A stretch of 64,000 bases of DNA from Cyanobacteria bacterium CYA (GCA_008363215.1 RHKP01000003.1:124001-188000), one strand, 5' to 3'. Counted from the stretch's first letter, positions 51,484-61,131 are shown. Numbers and translations: made by a program. The notes: generated from the letters alone by a model not told the origin.

Positions 51484-52407
51484 ATGGACACGCCGCTCAC
51501 CCCAGCCCGCGCCTTGACGGCAACCCGCCCGGAAGCCGTTCCGACCGGCGTCCCATGCCGCGCGTGCGAGTATGAACTAGGTGGGCTATTCTCGGACGGA
51601 AACTGCCCGGAGTGCGGGCTTCCCATCCAGGCGTCGATCCACGGCGACACGCTGGCGTTGGCCGCGCCGGCGTGGCTCGCTCGGGTTGAGAGCGGAGCGT
51701 GGATCATCGTGTGGACGACGCTGTCGTGGCTGGGGCTGGTCATCGCCGGACGCGTCGGAATCACCCTCTTTACCCAGGGCGCTGCGTCGCCGACGGCTGA
51801 ACTTGTGCTGAAGGTCGCGCTGGCGGGTCTGTCTGTGTGGTTCCTGCTGGGCGTCTGGCGTCTGACCACGCCCGAGCACGATCTCAAGCCGAGCGGGCGG
51901 CGCCTGCTCCACCTCGTCCGCATCCTCATGATCAGCGGGGTCACACTCAACGTCGTGCAGCGATTCGGCACGCTCAGCCGTGCTGCGCCGGTTCCCGGCG
52001 GGATGCTCGCCTACGAGTGGCTCGATGAGTTTCTCGCGACGGCCGCATGGGCCTGCGTCATGTTCCACGTCACCGCGCTGGCCCGACGCGCCGGCGCCTA
52101 CAAGATGTCAAATTCGGCGTGGCTCACCGGCTGGTTCATCGCCGCCTCGCTCGGCGTAATGATCCTGGCGATGTGCATCGGCCTCCTGGTTTCCGTGTCC
52201 GTGGTCCCGGGCGCGCCGGGCGGATTGCTGATGGGCATTCTCGGATGCTGGGGCGCGATCGTGATTCCTGTCACGCTTCTGTGCGCGCTGGTGCTGGTCG
52301 GGCAGTTTGCCCATCGGCTCGAACTTGTCCGGCACCGCGCCACGCTCATCCGCTCGCACCAGCGTTTTCAACCGGCGCCGCCGCCTGATGCCTCCGCGCA
52401 AACCTGA
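51484..52407 (+). CDS. zinc-ribbon membrane protein
   Basis: 307 residues. The N-terminal zinc ribbon has two pairs of Cys (CRACEYELGGL, CPECG), followed by six or so membrane helices (AWIIVWTTLSWLGLVIAGR; WFIAASLGVMILAMCIGLLV) and a basic tail. Many Phycisphaerae proteins share this ribbon-plus-membrane plan, from memory, and none I know has an assigned function. It is alone in its direction between leftward genes. Confidence 0.7.
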   Translation: MDTPLTPARALTATRPEAVPTGVPCRACEYELGGLFSDGNCPECGLPIQASIHGDTLALAAPAWLARVESGAWIIVWTTLSWLGLVIAGRVGITLFTQGAASPTAELVLKVALAGLSVWFLLGVWRLTTPEHDLKPSGRRLLHLVRILMISGVTLNVVQRFGTLSRAAPVPGGMLAYEWLDEFLATAAWACVMFHVTALARRAGAYKMSNSAWLTGWFIAASLGVMILAMCIGLLVSVSVVPGAPGGLLMGILGCWGAIVIPVTLLCALVLVGQFAHRLELVRHRATLIRSHQRFQPAPPPDASAQT

Positions 52408-52464
52408 CGATGCACCACCGGCGCCGGAGCGTTCGGCGCCATGGCCTCGGCATGGAGCGCTGGG

Positions 52465-52488
52465 AAAATCACCCTTGAAGAGAAGGGT
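52465..52488 (-). terminator. terminator for the dehydrogenase gene
   Basis: Read leftward, ACCCTT and AAGGGT (52471-52488) form a 6-bp stem with a 6-nt loop, followed by GATTTT. It lies 34 bp past the stop of the gene at 52522. Confidence 0.5.
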
Positions 52489-52521
52489 TCCGACACGGGC
52501 CCCATCGCACAGTCACGACGA

Positions 52522-53661
52522 TCACAAGGCCGCCGCGACCGCCTTGGCCACTGCCGTCGTCGAGTCGCCCTTGCCGCGGCCCTTCACGTCGTACGTCGCC
52601 GTACTGTTCTCGTGAATGACCTTGGCGCACGCGGCCTCGAGGCGCTGGGCCTGCTTGTCCTCGCCGAGCCAGTCGAGCATCATCTTGGCCGTCAGGATCA
52701 TCGCCATCGGGTTGACCACGTCCTGCCCGGCGTACTTGGGTGCCGAGCCGTGGGTGGGCTCGAACACCGCGTACTTGTCGCCGATGTTGGCCGCGCACGC
52801 GAAGCCGAGCCCGCCGACCAACCCGGCGCACAGGTCGCTGACGATGTCTCCGAACATGTTCTCTGCGACCAGTACGTCGTAGTCCTGCGGGTTCTTGAGC
52901 ATCCACATGCAGATGGCGTCAATGTTGGCCTCCCACGCGGGGATGCCCGGGTAGTCCTTGGCGACCTGGCGGAACACGCGCGTCATCAGCCCGCCGGTTT
53001 CCCGCAGCACGTTGGGCTTCTCGACCAGCGTCACGCTCTTGCGCTTGAACTTCCGGGCGTACTCGAAGGCCTGGCGGCAGATGCTCTCGCACCCCTGCCG
53101 GCTCATCACGCGCGTCGACAGGGCCACGTTCTCCAGCCCCTTCTCGTACCAGCGTTTCATGCGCTCGGGGTGCCCCACTTCCGCGTCGGCCATGGCGTCG
53201 GCCACCTTCTTCGGCAGCGGGAACCACTCGATCCCCCCGTACATCCCCTCCGTGTTCTCGCGGAACACCACCAGGTCTATGTCGTCGCGGTAGTTGAGCG
53301 GGTTGCCCGGATAGGCCTTGCACGGGCGCAGGTTCGTGTGCAGGTCGAACAACTGGCGCAACTTCACGATCGGGCTGAAGTAACTCAACCTCTTCCCACG
53401 CAGTTCCGGAGCCAGTTCCTCTGCGGCCTCTTCGCGCGGCTTGCTGGTGATGGCCCCAAACAGGGCGCAGTCCGTCTCCTTGAGGATCTTGATGGTGCGG
53501 TCGGGCAGGGGGTTTCCCTCTTTGCACCAGAACTCCCACCCAATGTCGGCGGGAATGTACTCGGCATCGAACTTCATCGCGTCCAGCACGATCCGCGTCG
53601 CATCCATCACGTCCACGCCCACGCCATCGCCGGGCATCCACGCAATTCTGTACCTGGCCAT
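52522..53661 (-). CDS. isocitrate/isopropylmalate-type dehydrogenase
   Basis: A 379-residue beta-decarboxylating dehydrogenase. Features: RIAWMPGDGVGVDVMDA at the start, LRPCKAYPGNPLNY, VVFRENTEGMYGGIEW, and the metal/cofactor region NMFGDIVSDLCAGLVGGLGF and AVFEPTHGSAPKYAGQD. The family covers NAD isocitrate, isopropylmalate, homoisocitrate and tartrate dehydrogenases, and sequence reading alone does not settle which. The homoaconitase-like gene 1 kb upstream in the same direction makes homoisocitrate or isocitrate the likeliest substrate. ATG 53661 has GAGGAG upstream. Confidence 0.85.
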   Translation of the reverse strand: MARYRIAWMPGDGVGVDVMDATRIVLDAMKFDAEYIPADIGWEFWCKEGNPLPDRTIKILKETDCALFGAITSKPREEAAEELAPELRGKRLSYFSPIVKLRQLFDLHTNLRPCKAYPGNPLNYRDDIDLVVFRENTEGMYGGIEWFPLPKKVADAMADAEVGHPERMKRWYEKGLENVALSTRVMSRQGCESICRQAFEYARKFKRKSVTLVEKPNVLRETGGLMTRVFRQVAKDYPGIPAWEANIDAICMWMLKNPQDYDVLVAENMFGDIVSDLCAGLVGGLGFACAANIGDKYAVFEPTHGSAPKYAGQDVVNPMAMILTAKMMLDWLGEDKQAQRLEAACAKVIHENSTATYDVKGRGKGDSTTAVAKAVAAAL

Positions 53662-53811
53662 AGATCTTGAACTCCTCATCGGGTTGGGAGGAAGTGTAAG
53701 CCGCCGCCCGACCCCGCATCCTCAGATCATCGGGCCAAGTCTGGGCCCACCGCCCGCTTCGTGCCGGAACCGCCGGCGCGGCCGGCGATGGGCCAAGCCA
53801 TCGAAACGCGA

Positions 53812-54486
53812 TCATCGCGAGCGCAAGGTCTCAGGCCCCAGCCGGCGCAGTTCCGAGTCGCTCGGGCGCAGGCCGGCAATGTTGGCCATCAGGGCGATCT
53901 CGAGCCGGCTGCCGATCCCGAGTTTGCGACCGATGGAGATGCGGTGGTTCTCGATGGTCTTGATGGAACGATGAAGGTGTGAGGCGATCTCGCGCACGCT
54001 CATGCCGGCGCCGATCATCGCCGCGACTTCGAGTTCACGGGCGCTGAGCACGCCGAGCGGGCCGAAGTCGGCGCAGTCGGCCCTGTGCACTTTCAGCCCA
54101 CGCCACTGGTCGCCGATTGGATCGGCAACGCGCTGGACCGTACAAGCCCGGTGCAGGCCGTGCGCGGCGCCATCGCAGTAGAAAACCAGGATGAGTTGCC
54201 AACCGCCCCAGATGAGCCGCTCGGCGTGCAAAGGACCGGCCTGCGCCCGTTGGAGCAGCCCCGGGCCATAGTGTTCTCCGAGCAGCGTGGCGAGGGAGCG
54301 GCCGATGGCGCCGTTGACTTCGCAGCGAAAGAGGATCTCAGCCGCGGACCTGGTGAGATACTCGATCCGTCCCTCATCATCGATGAGGAAGACGCCAAGA
54401 CCAGGCGTGCGTTCGATAGCGCCGAAGAGACTCTCAAACCGGCCCTGCTGTAGGAGTTCTGAAACGCCGCCGGTACTTCCCTGCAT
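53812..54486 (-). CDS. PAS-like / LuxR-type transcriptional regulator
   Basis: About 224 residues. A PAS-like N-terminal domain (GVFLIDDEGRIEYLTRSAAE) is followed by a LuxR/GerE helix-turn-helix at about 150-205 (LSARELEVAAMIGAGMSVRE, IKTIENHRISIGRKLGI). No receiver domain is present, so control is probably by a ligand of the PAS-like part. ATG 54486 follows GGGAG by 5 nt; GTG 54492 is an alternative. It lies between the dehydrogenase and the hydratase genes and may regulate them. Confidence 0.82.
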   Translation of the reverse strand: MQGSTGGVSELLQQGRFESLFGAIERTPGLGVFLIDDEGRIEYLTRSAAEILFRCEVNGAIGRSLATLLGEHYGPGLLQRAQAGPLHAERLIWGGWQLILVFYCDGAAHGLHRACTVQRVADPIGDQWRGLKVHRADCADFGPLGVLSARELEVAAMIGAGMSVREIASHLHRSIKTIENHRISIGRKLGIGSRLEIALMANIAGLRPSDSELRRLGPETLRSR

Positions 54487-54707
54487 GCACACTCCCTGTT
54501 CTTGCCGTGATGGTGTGCGGTGTCCCCATTTTTCGGTTGGAACGACCTCGCTCCATCATTATGCGCACGAAGGGCATCGGTTGCGCGCGAAAAAGTCGTG
54601 CGGGCAACACCGTCGTCGAATGCAAAGGGTTTCAGGGGGCCCAACTTTGTGGCAAAGTCAATCACGCTCGCACGAGTCGGCGCGGGTGCTTACCTCAGAT
54701 GTATCGA

Positions 54708-56681
54708 CTAGGAAATGAGGCGTCGTGCCACCGGTTCGGCGCCACCCTCTCGGATCAGTTCCTGGGCAGCGGTGCTGAGGGGCGTGAACGGCAAGTCCTG
54801 TCCATCGCAGAGGATGCGCCCCTCCGCAAACCTGATTTCAATTTCCGGACCAATGATGGTCATTTCTTCAGAATGCGAGAACCGTTCAAAAAACTGTTCC
54901 GACAGCCTCTCGCAGGACAGACACAGGTATCCGTTATTGAAAGCGTTTCTCAGATAGGTCTCGCTGAAACTGGCGGCGATGACGCAGGAGATGCCCCGGA
55001 ACTTGAGGGCGGTGGCGGCCTGCTCCCGGCTCGAACCGGTGCCGAAGTTGTGTCCGCTGACGATGATGTCGCCTTTGCGGGCAACCCTTGCGAATTGCGG
55101 GTCGTAGTTTTCAAACACGACTTCGGCCATCTGCTCGGGGGTCATGGCATCTTGGTAGGTCCACTTCCCTGCGTAGATTCCATCAGTGTTCATGTTGTGC
55201 TTTGGAAGGAAGAGAGTTCGACCGCGCAAGATCGAGGGGAATCCCTCAATGAGTTCAATCGAGTTATCCACAGGGGTGGGGCTTGAGAGCCTTCTCAGCG
55301 ATCCGCGGGGAGCGGTGCGGGCGTAGTCAGACGGGGAGCAGATGTACCCCGCCGCCGCCGAGGCCGCAACCACTGCGGGCGAACCGAGATAGACCTCTGC
55401 TTCCTTGCTGCCCATGCGGCCTTTGAAGTTGCGATTGGTGGCGCTGATCGCCACCTCTCCGTCTTCGACCAATCCGATGCCCAGACCGATGCAGGGTCCA
55501 CACCCGGGAGGAAGCATGATCGCGCCGGCGGAGACCAGACTATCCCACGCACCGGAGGCTTCGGCGGCGCGCTGCACTTCCTCAGACGCGGCACCGACGT
55601 ACATTTGAACTCCGTCGGCTACACGCTTGCCGCGCAGCACGCCTGCGGCGGATTCGAGATCTTCGAGGCGCGCGTTGACGCAACTGACAAGGTAAGCCTT
55701 GTGAATTTTGATCCTGCGGGCTTCGATGTCCGGCAGACTCACTATCGTCTTGACTTCATTGGGCCCCGAGACGTGGGGGATGACGCTGCCCAGATCAAGT
55801 TCGATCTCCAGGGCGTAGGAGGCGCCGTCGTCGGCACTGAGCCGTTCGGCCCACCAGCGCTCGACGTCGCGCCTTGTGTACGCGCCGCGCGAGTGAGTTC
55901 GGCGTTCGCCGGGTCGGCGTGCGCCGGCGAAGTAATCGGCCCGTGCAAAAAGGTAAGATCGCAGCGTCTGGTCGAAGGGAAATACGCCGGCCAGCGCACC
56001 CCACTCGGTGGTCATGTTGGCGATGGAAAGGCGTTGATCCATGCTGAGGTGGGACACGCCGTCGCCGACGAACTCGACGGCGTGGTTGAGCACCTCATCC
56101 TTATTGAAGAGCCCGCACAGCGTGATGATGACGTCTTTGCCGACCACGCCTTCCTGAAGCCGGCCGCTCAAGACGCAGCGCGCAACCTTGGGAACCTGCC
56201 ACCACGTGACTCCGGTGGCCCAGAGACAGGCGGCGTCGGTGCGAACGACCGGGGTGCCCAGCGCCGACACGCCGCCATAGAGGTTGGAGTGCGAGTCGGA
56301 GCCGACGACCATGGAGCCTGGCACGGCGTAACCCTGCTCAACCATGACCTGGTGGCTGATTCCGGTGCCGGGGGGGTAGTAGTCGATGCCGTGCTTCTCG
56401 GCAAATGCGGCGATCTTGGCGTACTTGCCGAGGTTCTCGGGCGACCGGTTCTGGATGTCGTGATCGATCGCAAAGACCGGCTGCCCCGGGTCGGCGATTT
56501 TCGGGGGCTTGCCCGTGCCATCGAAGATCGAGTGGAACTTGGGGATGACGGCGCCCGTGTTGTCGTGGGTCATCACGTGCTTGGGACGGATGCGCACGAT
56601 CATGTCCTGGCGGGCGGACTGCCCGGGCTTGAGTCCGACGGCGAATCGGGTGGCGATCTTCTCGACGAGGGTCAACGACAT
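54708..56681 (-). CDS. homoaconitase-like / aconitase-superfamily hydratase, one chain
   Basis: A 657-residue 4Fe-4S hydratase with large and swivel domains in one chain. Cluster cysteines appear in VSCVNARLEDLESAA and PPGCGPCIGLGIGL. Substrate loops are GSDSHSNLYGGVSALG and SATNRNFKGRMGS. The C-terminal swivel domain (about 500-657) begins LPKHNMNTDGIYAGKWTYQD and contains GHNFGTGSSREQAATALK. This swivel start recalls fungal Lys4 homoaconitase more than bacterial split LeuC/LeuD, a judgement from memory. ATG 56681 gives MSLTLVEKIATRFA. With the dehydrogenase downstream it would supply two successive steps of a 2-oxoacid chain. Confidence 0.85.
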   Translation of the reverse strand: MSLTLVEKIATRFAVGLKPGQSARQDMIVRIRPKHVMTHDNTGAVIPKFHSIFDGTGKPPKIADPGQPVFAIDHDIQNRSPENLGKYAKIAAFAEKHGIDYYPPGTGISHQVMVEQGYAVPGSMVVGSDSHSNLYGGVSALGTPVVRTDAACLWATGVTWWQVPKVARCVLSGRLQEGVVGKDVIITLCGLFNKDEVLNHAVEFVGDGVSHLSMDQRLSIANMTTEWGALAGVFPFDQTLRSYLFARADYFAGARRPGERRTHSRGAYTRRDVERWWAERLSADDGASYALEIELDLGSVIPHVSGPNEVKTIVSLPDIEARRIKIHKAYLVSCVNARLEDLESAAGVLRGKRVADGVQMYVGAASEEVQRAAEASGAWDSLVSAGAIMLPPGCGPCIGLGIGLVEDGEVAISATNRNFKGRMGSKEAEVYLGSPAVVAASAAAGYICSPSDYARTAPRGSLRRLSSPTPVDNSIELIEGFPSILRGRTLFLPKHNMNTDGIYAGKWTYQDAMTPEQMAEVVFENYDPQFARVARKGDIIVSGHNFGTGSSREQAATALKFRGISCVIAASFSETYLRNAFNNGYLCLSCERLSEQFFERFSHSEEMTIIGPEIEIRFAEGRILCDGQDLPFTPLSTAAQELIREGGAEPVARRLIS

Positions 56682-56851
56682 GGGCAATCTCCGGGGACTG
56701 GGAAGTCTACCCGGGGCTGCGGTGGTCTCACGCCGGCGAGGATCGGGCGGGGTGACCGGTTTGCGTTTGATTTTGGAGGGGCTAAGGTTGATCCCGGCCC
56801 GCACGTGCTTGCCGGCCGCTTCACGATCCAGGCAGGAAAGGTTGGTCACCG

Positions 56852-57169
56852 ATGGCTGAGAATCAGGGACAGCAGCAGATCCAACTCCGCATCGACGAAT
56901 CGAAAATGCATAGTTCCTATGCGAACACCATCCGTACCTCGACGACGCTTGACGAAGTCGTCCTTGATTTCGGGCTCAATATCCCGATGCAGGCGCCCAA
57001 TCAGCAGCCGATGGTGCTCTTCAGCGTGGGGAGCCGCGTGGTGATGAACTGGGCCGGGGCCAAGCGTCTGGCGATGAGCCTGGGTCAGTTGATCCGTCAG
57101 TTTGAAGAGCAGAACGGGGAGATCCGGCTGCAGCGGAGCGGGCAGCCCCCGGCCGACGCGGGGAACTGA
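56852..57169 (+). CDS. DUF3467 family protein
   Basis: A 105-residue protein matching the small DUF3467 family: MHSSYANTIRTSTTLDEVVL, DFGLNIP, VVMNWAGAKRLAMSLGQLIR. Members often stand near unrelated genes and have no known role. It is followed after 116 bp by the moxR operon. It is likely a separate unit, since its flanks differ in spacing from the tightly packed operon. Confidence 0.82.
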   Translation: MAENQGQQQIQLRIDESKMHSSYANTIRTSTTLDEVVLDFGLNIPMQAPNQQPMVLFSVGSRVVMNWAGAKRLAMSLGQLIRQFEEQNGEIRLQRSGQPPADAGN

Positions 57170-57285
57170 GCGAACCGGCGCGAGCCGGAGTCCATATGTT
57201 TGAATGTCGACTGGTCCGGTCGCGACGGGTTCGCGTCCGGACTGCATCTTATTGAAGTGAACCCTGAGACAGGAGAACAGGCATC

Positions 57286-58272
57286 GTGTCGGTGCAACTC
57301 GACCTCGAACGCGAGATTCAGACCCGCGCCGAGGCCATGACCCGGCTGACTGACGCTGTGACGCGCGTAGTGGTCGGGCAGAGGACCATGGTCGAGCGGC
57401 TGCTGATCGGGCTTTTGTGTAACGGGCACGTGCTCCTGGAGGGCGTGCCCGGGCTCGCCAAGACGCTGACGGTGTCAACGCTGGCCGGAGCGATTGACGG
57501 GTCGTTCGCTCGCATTCAGTTCACGCCGGACCTTCTGCCGGCCGACCTGGTCGGCACGTTGATCTACCGACCGGACACGGGGCAGTTTGCGACGCGGCGC
57601 GGGCCGATTTTCGCCAACATCGTGCTGGCGGACGAGATCAACCGCGCTCCGGCCAAGGTGCAGAGTGCGCTCCTGCAGGCCATGCAGGAGCGGCAGGTCA
57701 CGATCGGCGAGACGACGCACCGGCTGGACGATCCGTTTCTGGTGCTGGCGACGCAAAACCCGATCGAGCAGGAAGGCACGTATCCCCTGCCCGAAGCGCA
57801 GGTGGACCGCTTCATGCTCAAGGTGATCGTCGAATATCCGACGCGCGAGGAAGAACTGGAAATCGTCAATCGCATGGCGGCCAGCGCTCCCGACCTCGCG
57901 GGCCAGCCGGTGCTGACGCTGGATGCTCTGCGTGCGGCGCGTGCGACGGTGGACCGGGTGTACGTGGATGAGAAGATCAAGCGGTACGTGGTTGAGGTGG
58001 TGCATGCGACGCGCCGGCCGGGGGAAGTGGATGACCAGTTGCCGAGGCTGATCGAGTTCGGGGCCTCACCGCGTGCCTCGATTGCTCTGACGATGTGCGC
58101 TCGTGCGCACGCGTTCCTTCAGGGGCGCGGCTTCGTGACGCCTTCGGACGTGAAGCACATCGGGCTGGATGTGCTGCGCCACCGTGTGCTGGTCAGTTAC
58201 GAAGCCGAGGCCGAGGGCATTGATTCTTCCTGGGTGGTGCGTCGCATTTTTGATCGCGTGCCCATTCCCTGA
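57286..58272 (+). CDS. moxR: MoxR family AAA+ ATPase
   Basis: A 328-residue AAA+ ATPase. Walker A is LLEGVPGLAKTLTV; Walker B is ANIVLADEINRAPAKVQSAL; sensor 1 is LATQNPIEQEGTYPLPEAQ. A C-terminal lid domain follows. MoxR ATPases act as chaperones for vWA proteins, often for metal insertion or complex assembly. The start is GTG 57286 with AGGAGA about 10 nt upstream. It is the first gene of the operon; the DUF58 gene follows after 11 nt. Confidence 0.95.
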   Translation: MSVQLDLEREIQTRAEAMTRLTDAVTRVVVGQRTMVERLLIGLLCNGHVLLEGVPGLAKTLTVSTLAGAIDGSFARIQFTPDLLPADLVGTLIYRPDTGQFATRRGPIFANIVLADEINRAPAKVQSALLQAMQERQVTIGETTHRLDDPFLVLATQNPIEQEGTYPLPEAQVDRFMLKVIVEYPTREEELEIVNRMAASAPDLAGQPVLTLDALRAARATVDRVYVDEKIKRYVVEVVHATRRPGEVDDQLPRLIEFGASPRASIALTMCARAHAFLQGRGFVTPSDVKHIGLDVLRHRVLVSYEAEAEGIDSSWVVRRIFDRVPIP

Positions 58273-58283
58273 GGATCGCACCC

Positions 58284-59174
58284 GTGCTTCCTGAAGAGTT
58301 GATACGCGAGGTCAAGCGGCTGGAGATCTACGCCCGACGACGGGTGGACGATCTGTTCGCCGGCGAGTATCACGCGGCCTTTCGGGGGCAGGGGATCGAG
58401 TTTGCCGAGGTGCGCGAGTATGAGCCCGGCGATGACGTGCGTTCGATCGACTGGAACGTGACGGCGAGGGCGGGGCGCCCTTTTATCAAGCGGTTCATCG
58501 AGGAGCGGCGTCTGACGGTGCTGCTGTGCCTGGACACGAGCGCTTCGCACGCATTCGGCACGATCAGCAAGAGCAAGGCACGCGTAGCGGCCGAGGTGGC
58601 GTCGGTGCTGGCAATGGTGGCCACACGCAGCAACGACCGGGTCGGGCTGATCACGTTTGCCGACGCGGTGAAGTTGTTCGTCCCGCCGCGCAAGGGCAGG
58701 ACGCACCTGCTGCGCGTGATCCGCGAGTGCCTGGACACGTCGGCGACGGGCGGTGGCGCGGGGCTGAGCGAGGCGATGGACCTGGTGCGCACCGTGGTGC
58801 GCCAACACGCGATCGTCTTCCTGCTCTCCGACTTCCTCTTCGATCCGCAGCGGGAGGCGGCGGTGCTCGGCGCGCTGCGCATGGCCTCGCACCGGCACGA
58901 GGTGGTCGGCGTGCGCATCAGCGACCCGCGCGAACTGGAACTTCCGCCCATCGGGCTGGTGAAGATGGTCGATCCTGAGACACGCCGCACAGTGCTCGTC
59001 GACACGGGGTCGCGTGCGACGCGACAGCGTTTCCAGCAGGCGGCCGCCCAGCAGCGGCAGGTGGTCGACCGGTTGTTCCGGGCAGCGCGATCGGATCTGA
59101 TCGACGTGTCAACAGCCAAGCCGTTCGGAACGGACCTGCTGCGCTACTTCCGCGCCAGGGAGCGTCGGCGATGA
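58284..59174 (+). CDS. DUF58 domain (vWA-like) protein
   Basis: A 296-residue protein with the DUF58 signature GIEFAEVREYEPGDDVRSID and WNVTARAGRPFIKRFIEE. A vWA-type metal site follows at LLCLDTSASHAFG (DxSxS). It is soluble, with no membrane helix. DUF58 proteins always travel with MoxR and probably are its direct partner. GTG 58284 is the start, and the last 4 nt overlap the lipoprotein gene. Confidence 0.92.
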   Translation: MLPEELIREVKRLEIYARRRVDDLFAGEYHAAFRGQGIEFAEVREYEPGDDVRSIDWNVTARAGRPFIKRFIEERRLTVLLCLDTSASHAFGTISKSKARVAAEVASVLAMVATRSNDRVGLITFADAVKLFVPPRKGRTHLLRVIRECLDTSATGGGAGLSEAMDLVRTVVRQHAIVFLLSDFLFDPQREAAVLGALRMASHRHEVVGVRISDPRELELPPIGLVKMVDPETRRTVLVDTGSRATRQRFQQAAAQQRQVVDRLFRAARSDLIDVSTAKPFGTDLLRYFRARERRR

Positions 59175-60079
59175 AGCGGCTCATCGCAGCCATGTTGCTG
59201 GCATGCTCTCTTGCGGGATGCCAGCGCGCCGCCCCCTCCGCGCAGGCGCCCGAGCCGGCGGCCACGGCACAGGCGACGTCGGACTTTGGAACACTGAAAC
59301 TGTCGCTCGCACGCACGGAGATCACGACGGTTGATCGGCTCGACGTGCGGCTCGTGCTCGAACATGGCGTGGGGGTGTCGGCGGGCGAGTTGCATTTTGC
59401 ACCGGAAGAGGCCGGCTGGACCGTTGCCTCCAGCGAATCGTTGCAGCCGACTATTCTGCCTGACGGGCGCGTGCGAATGGAGTGGCACTTTTTGCTCGAA
59501 CCGTTCCTGGACGGGGCGTATCAGGTTCCCCCGGCGGGGATTGAACTCAGCGACGGCCGGGAGTCGGCTGCGGTTTCGACGCCGCCCCAGCCGGTGACCG
59601 TGACGTCCATCCTCGCCGGCGACGGGGTTGAGATGGCGCCCGTGCGCCCGCCGGTCGAATCCGTGGCTCACGCGAGCGGCTCGGCTCGTCCCATCCTCAT
59701 CGGCGGCCTGGTCGCGGGATTGCTGCTGGCCGGCGGTGCCTTATGGTGGTGGCGTCATGTGCAGAGGTCAAACACGAGCGGACCAGAGCCGAATGTACAG
59801 CAGGCGGGCGCGCGAGCGCAGGCGGCCGATGTCCGGCGGCTGCTGCGGAATCGCCTTGCGTCGCGAGTTGGAACCCTTCCCGCGACGGCCACGAGTGATG
59901 AGGTGATCGAGGCGGCGCGAGTGCGTTTGGGCGCACCTGAGGCGGCTCGCGTGCAGCAACTTCTCGCCTGCATCGATCGACTCTGCTACGGACCGGAAGA
60001 GCCGGGTGAGGTCGACGTGGCCGCCGTGTCGGCGGCGGTGGCGTCTCTGGAACTGCACGCGCAGGAGGCGCACGCCTGA
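59171..60079 (+). CDS. Bat-operon protein with lipobox and DUF4381-like region
   Basis: 302 residues. The N-terminus MKRLIAAMLLACSLAGC is a typical lipoprotein signal (Cys17). A beta-rich periplasmic domain follows (about 35-160), then a membrane helix at about 176-196 (PILIGGLVAGLLLAGGAL) and a cytoplasmic helical domain to the end (EVIEAARVRLGAPEAARVQQ). Having both a lipobox and a later membrane span is odd. Its operon position corresponds to that of DUF4381-type genes in other Bat clusters. The stop overlaps the batA start by 1 nt. Confidence 0.72.
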   Translation: MKRLIAAMLLACSLAGCQRAAPSAQAPEPAATAQATSDFGTLKLSLARTEITTVDRLDVRLVLEHGVGVSAGELHFAPEEAGWTVASSESLQPTILPDGRVRMEWHFLLEPFLDGAYQVPPAGIELSDGRESAAVSTPPQPVTVTSILAGDGVEMAPVRPPVESVAHASGSARPILIGGLVAGLLLAGGALWWWRHVQRSNTSGPEPNVQQAGARAQAADVRRLLRNRLASRVGTLPATATSDEVIEAARVRLGAPEAARVQQLLACIDRLCYGPEEPGEVDVAAVSAAVASLELHAQEAHA

Positions 60080-61131
60080 TGGACCGATTCGCGTGGCCAT
60101 GGGTGTTCGTGCTGCTGGTGGCGGTGCCGCTGGTGCTGTGGCGTCCGGGGCGGGCGCGGCTGGGCGGGGCGATGCACACGCGGTATGACCTGCTGGCCGA
60201 CGTCGGGTGCTCATGGCGCACGCGCCTGACGTGGCTGCCGCCGGTGTTGAGAGGAGTCTGCCTGACGTTGTGCGTCAGTGCGCTGGCGCGGCCCCAGGAG
60301 TCGCAAGGCAGCGTTCGCAGCAGCATGGAGGGGGTGGCGATCCAACTGGTCGTGGACCGGTCGAGCAGCATGGAAGCGCAGATGAGTTACGCGGGCGGGC
60401 AGACGTCCCGCATCGAGGTGGTCAAGCAGGTGGTGCGCGAGTTCATCGAGGGTGAGCCGTCGGAACCGACCACCAGCCGAGCGGGCGACATGATCGGGCT
60501 GATCGCCTTCGCCCGTTACGCCGACACGGTCTGCCCGCTCGTCCGCACGCACGCTGCGCTGGTGGAACTGCTGGAACAGGTTGAAACGGCCCCACGCGGC
60601 TCGTCGGAGGACGGCACGGGCATCGGTGCGGCGATCGCGCTGGCAGCGGCGCGGCTCAAGAACGCCGAAGCGGAGTTGCAGCGTTCAATCGATCGATCAT
60701 CCGATGCCGCCCCCGAGTTCAAGATCGCCAGCAAAGTGATCGTGCTGCTGACCGACGGGGTTGAGAACCAGAACGTCTCGCCGATCGAGGCGGCGCGGCT
60801 GGCCGGCGAGTGGGGCATTCGCATTTATGCGATCGGGATCGGTGACACACCTCGCGAGCAACGGTCGATCTTTGACCTGGGGGCGCCACAGGTGGACACG
60901 CGGCTGCTCGAAGAGATGGCTCGCATGACTGATGGGCAGTACTTCTCCGCGTCCGACGCCGACAGCCTGCGCCAGGTGTATCAGCGGATCGGCGATCTGG
61001 AGAAGACGCGGATCGAGAGCGCGCAGTTCATCGACTACCGTGAGTTGTATCGTCAGCCGCTGATCGGAGCGTTGCTCGCTCTTTCGCTGGAAGTCGTGCT
61101 GAGCACGCTGTTGCTCCGGAGGTCGGCATGA
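60079..61131 (+). CDS. batA: BatA-type vWA membrane protein
   Basis: 350 residues with two N-terminal membrane helices (about 6-22 and 50-68), a vWA domain with metal site IQLVVDRSSSME (DxSxS) and VIVLLTDGVENQNV, and a C-terminal helix (about 322-342). In Bacteroides and Leptospira, Bat proteins are tied to oxygen tolerance and envelope stress; the mechanism is not settled. It overlaps batB by 4 nt. Confidence 0.9.
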   Translation: MDRFAWPWVFVLLVAVPLVLWRPGRARLGGAMHTRYDLLADVGCSWRTRLTWLPPVLRGVCLTLCVSALARPQESQGSVRSSMEGVAIQLVVDRSSSMEAQMSYAGGQTSRIEVVKQVVREFIEGEPSEPTTSRAGDMIGLIAFARYADTVCPLVRTHAALVELLEQVETAPRGSSEDGTGIGAAIALAAARLKNAEAELQRSIDRSSDAAPEFKIASKVIVLLTDGVENQNVSPIEAARLAGEWGIRIYAIGIGDTPREQRSIFDLGAPQVDTRLLEEMARMTDGQYFSASDADSLRQVYQRIGDLEKTRIESAQFIDYRELYRQPLIGALLALSLEVVLSTLLLRRSA

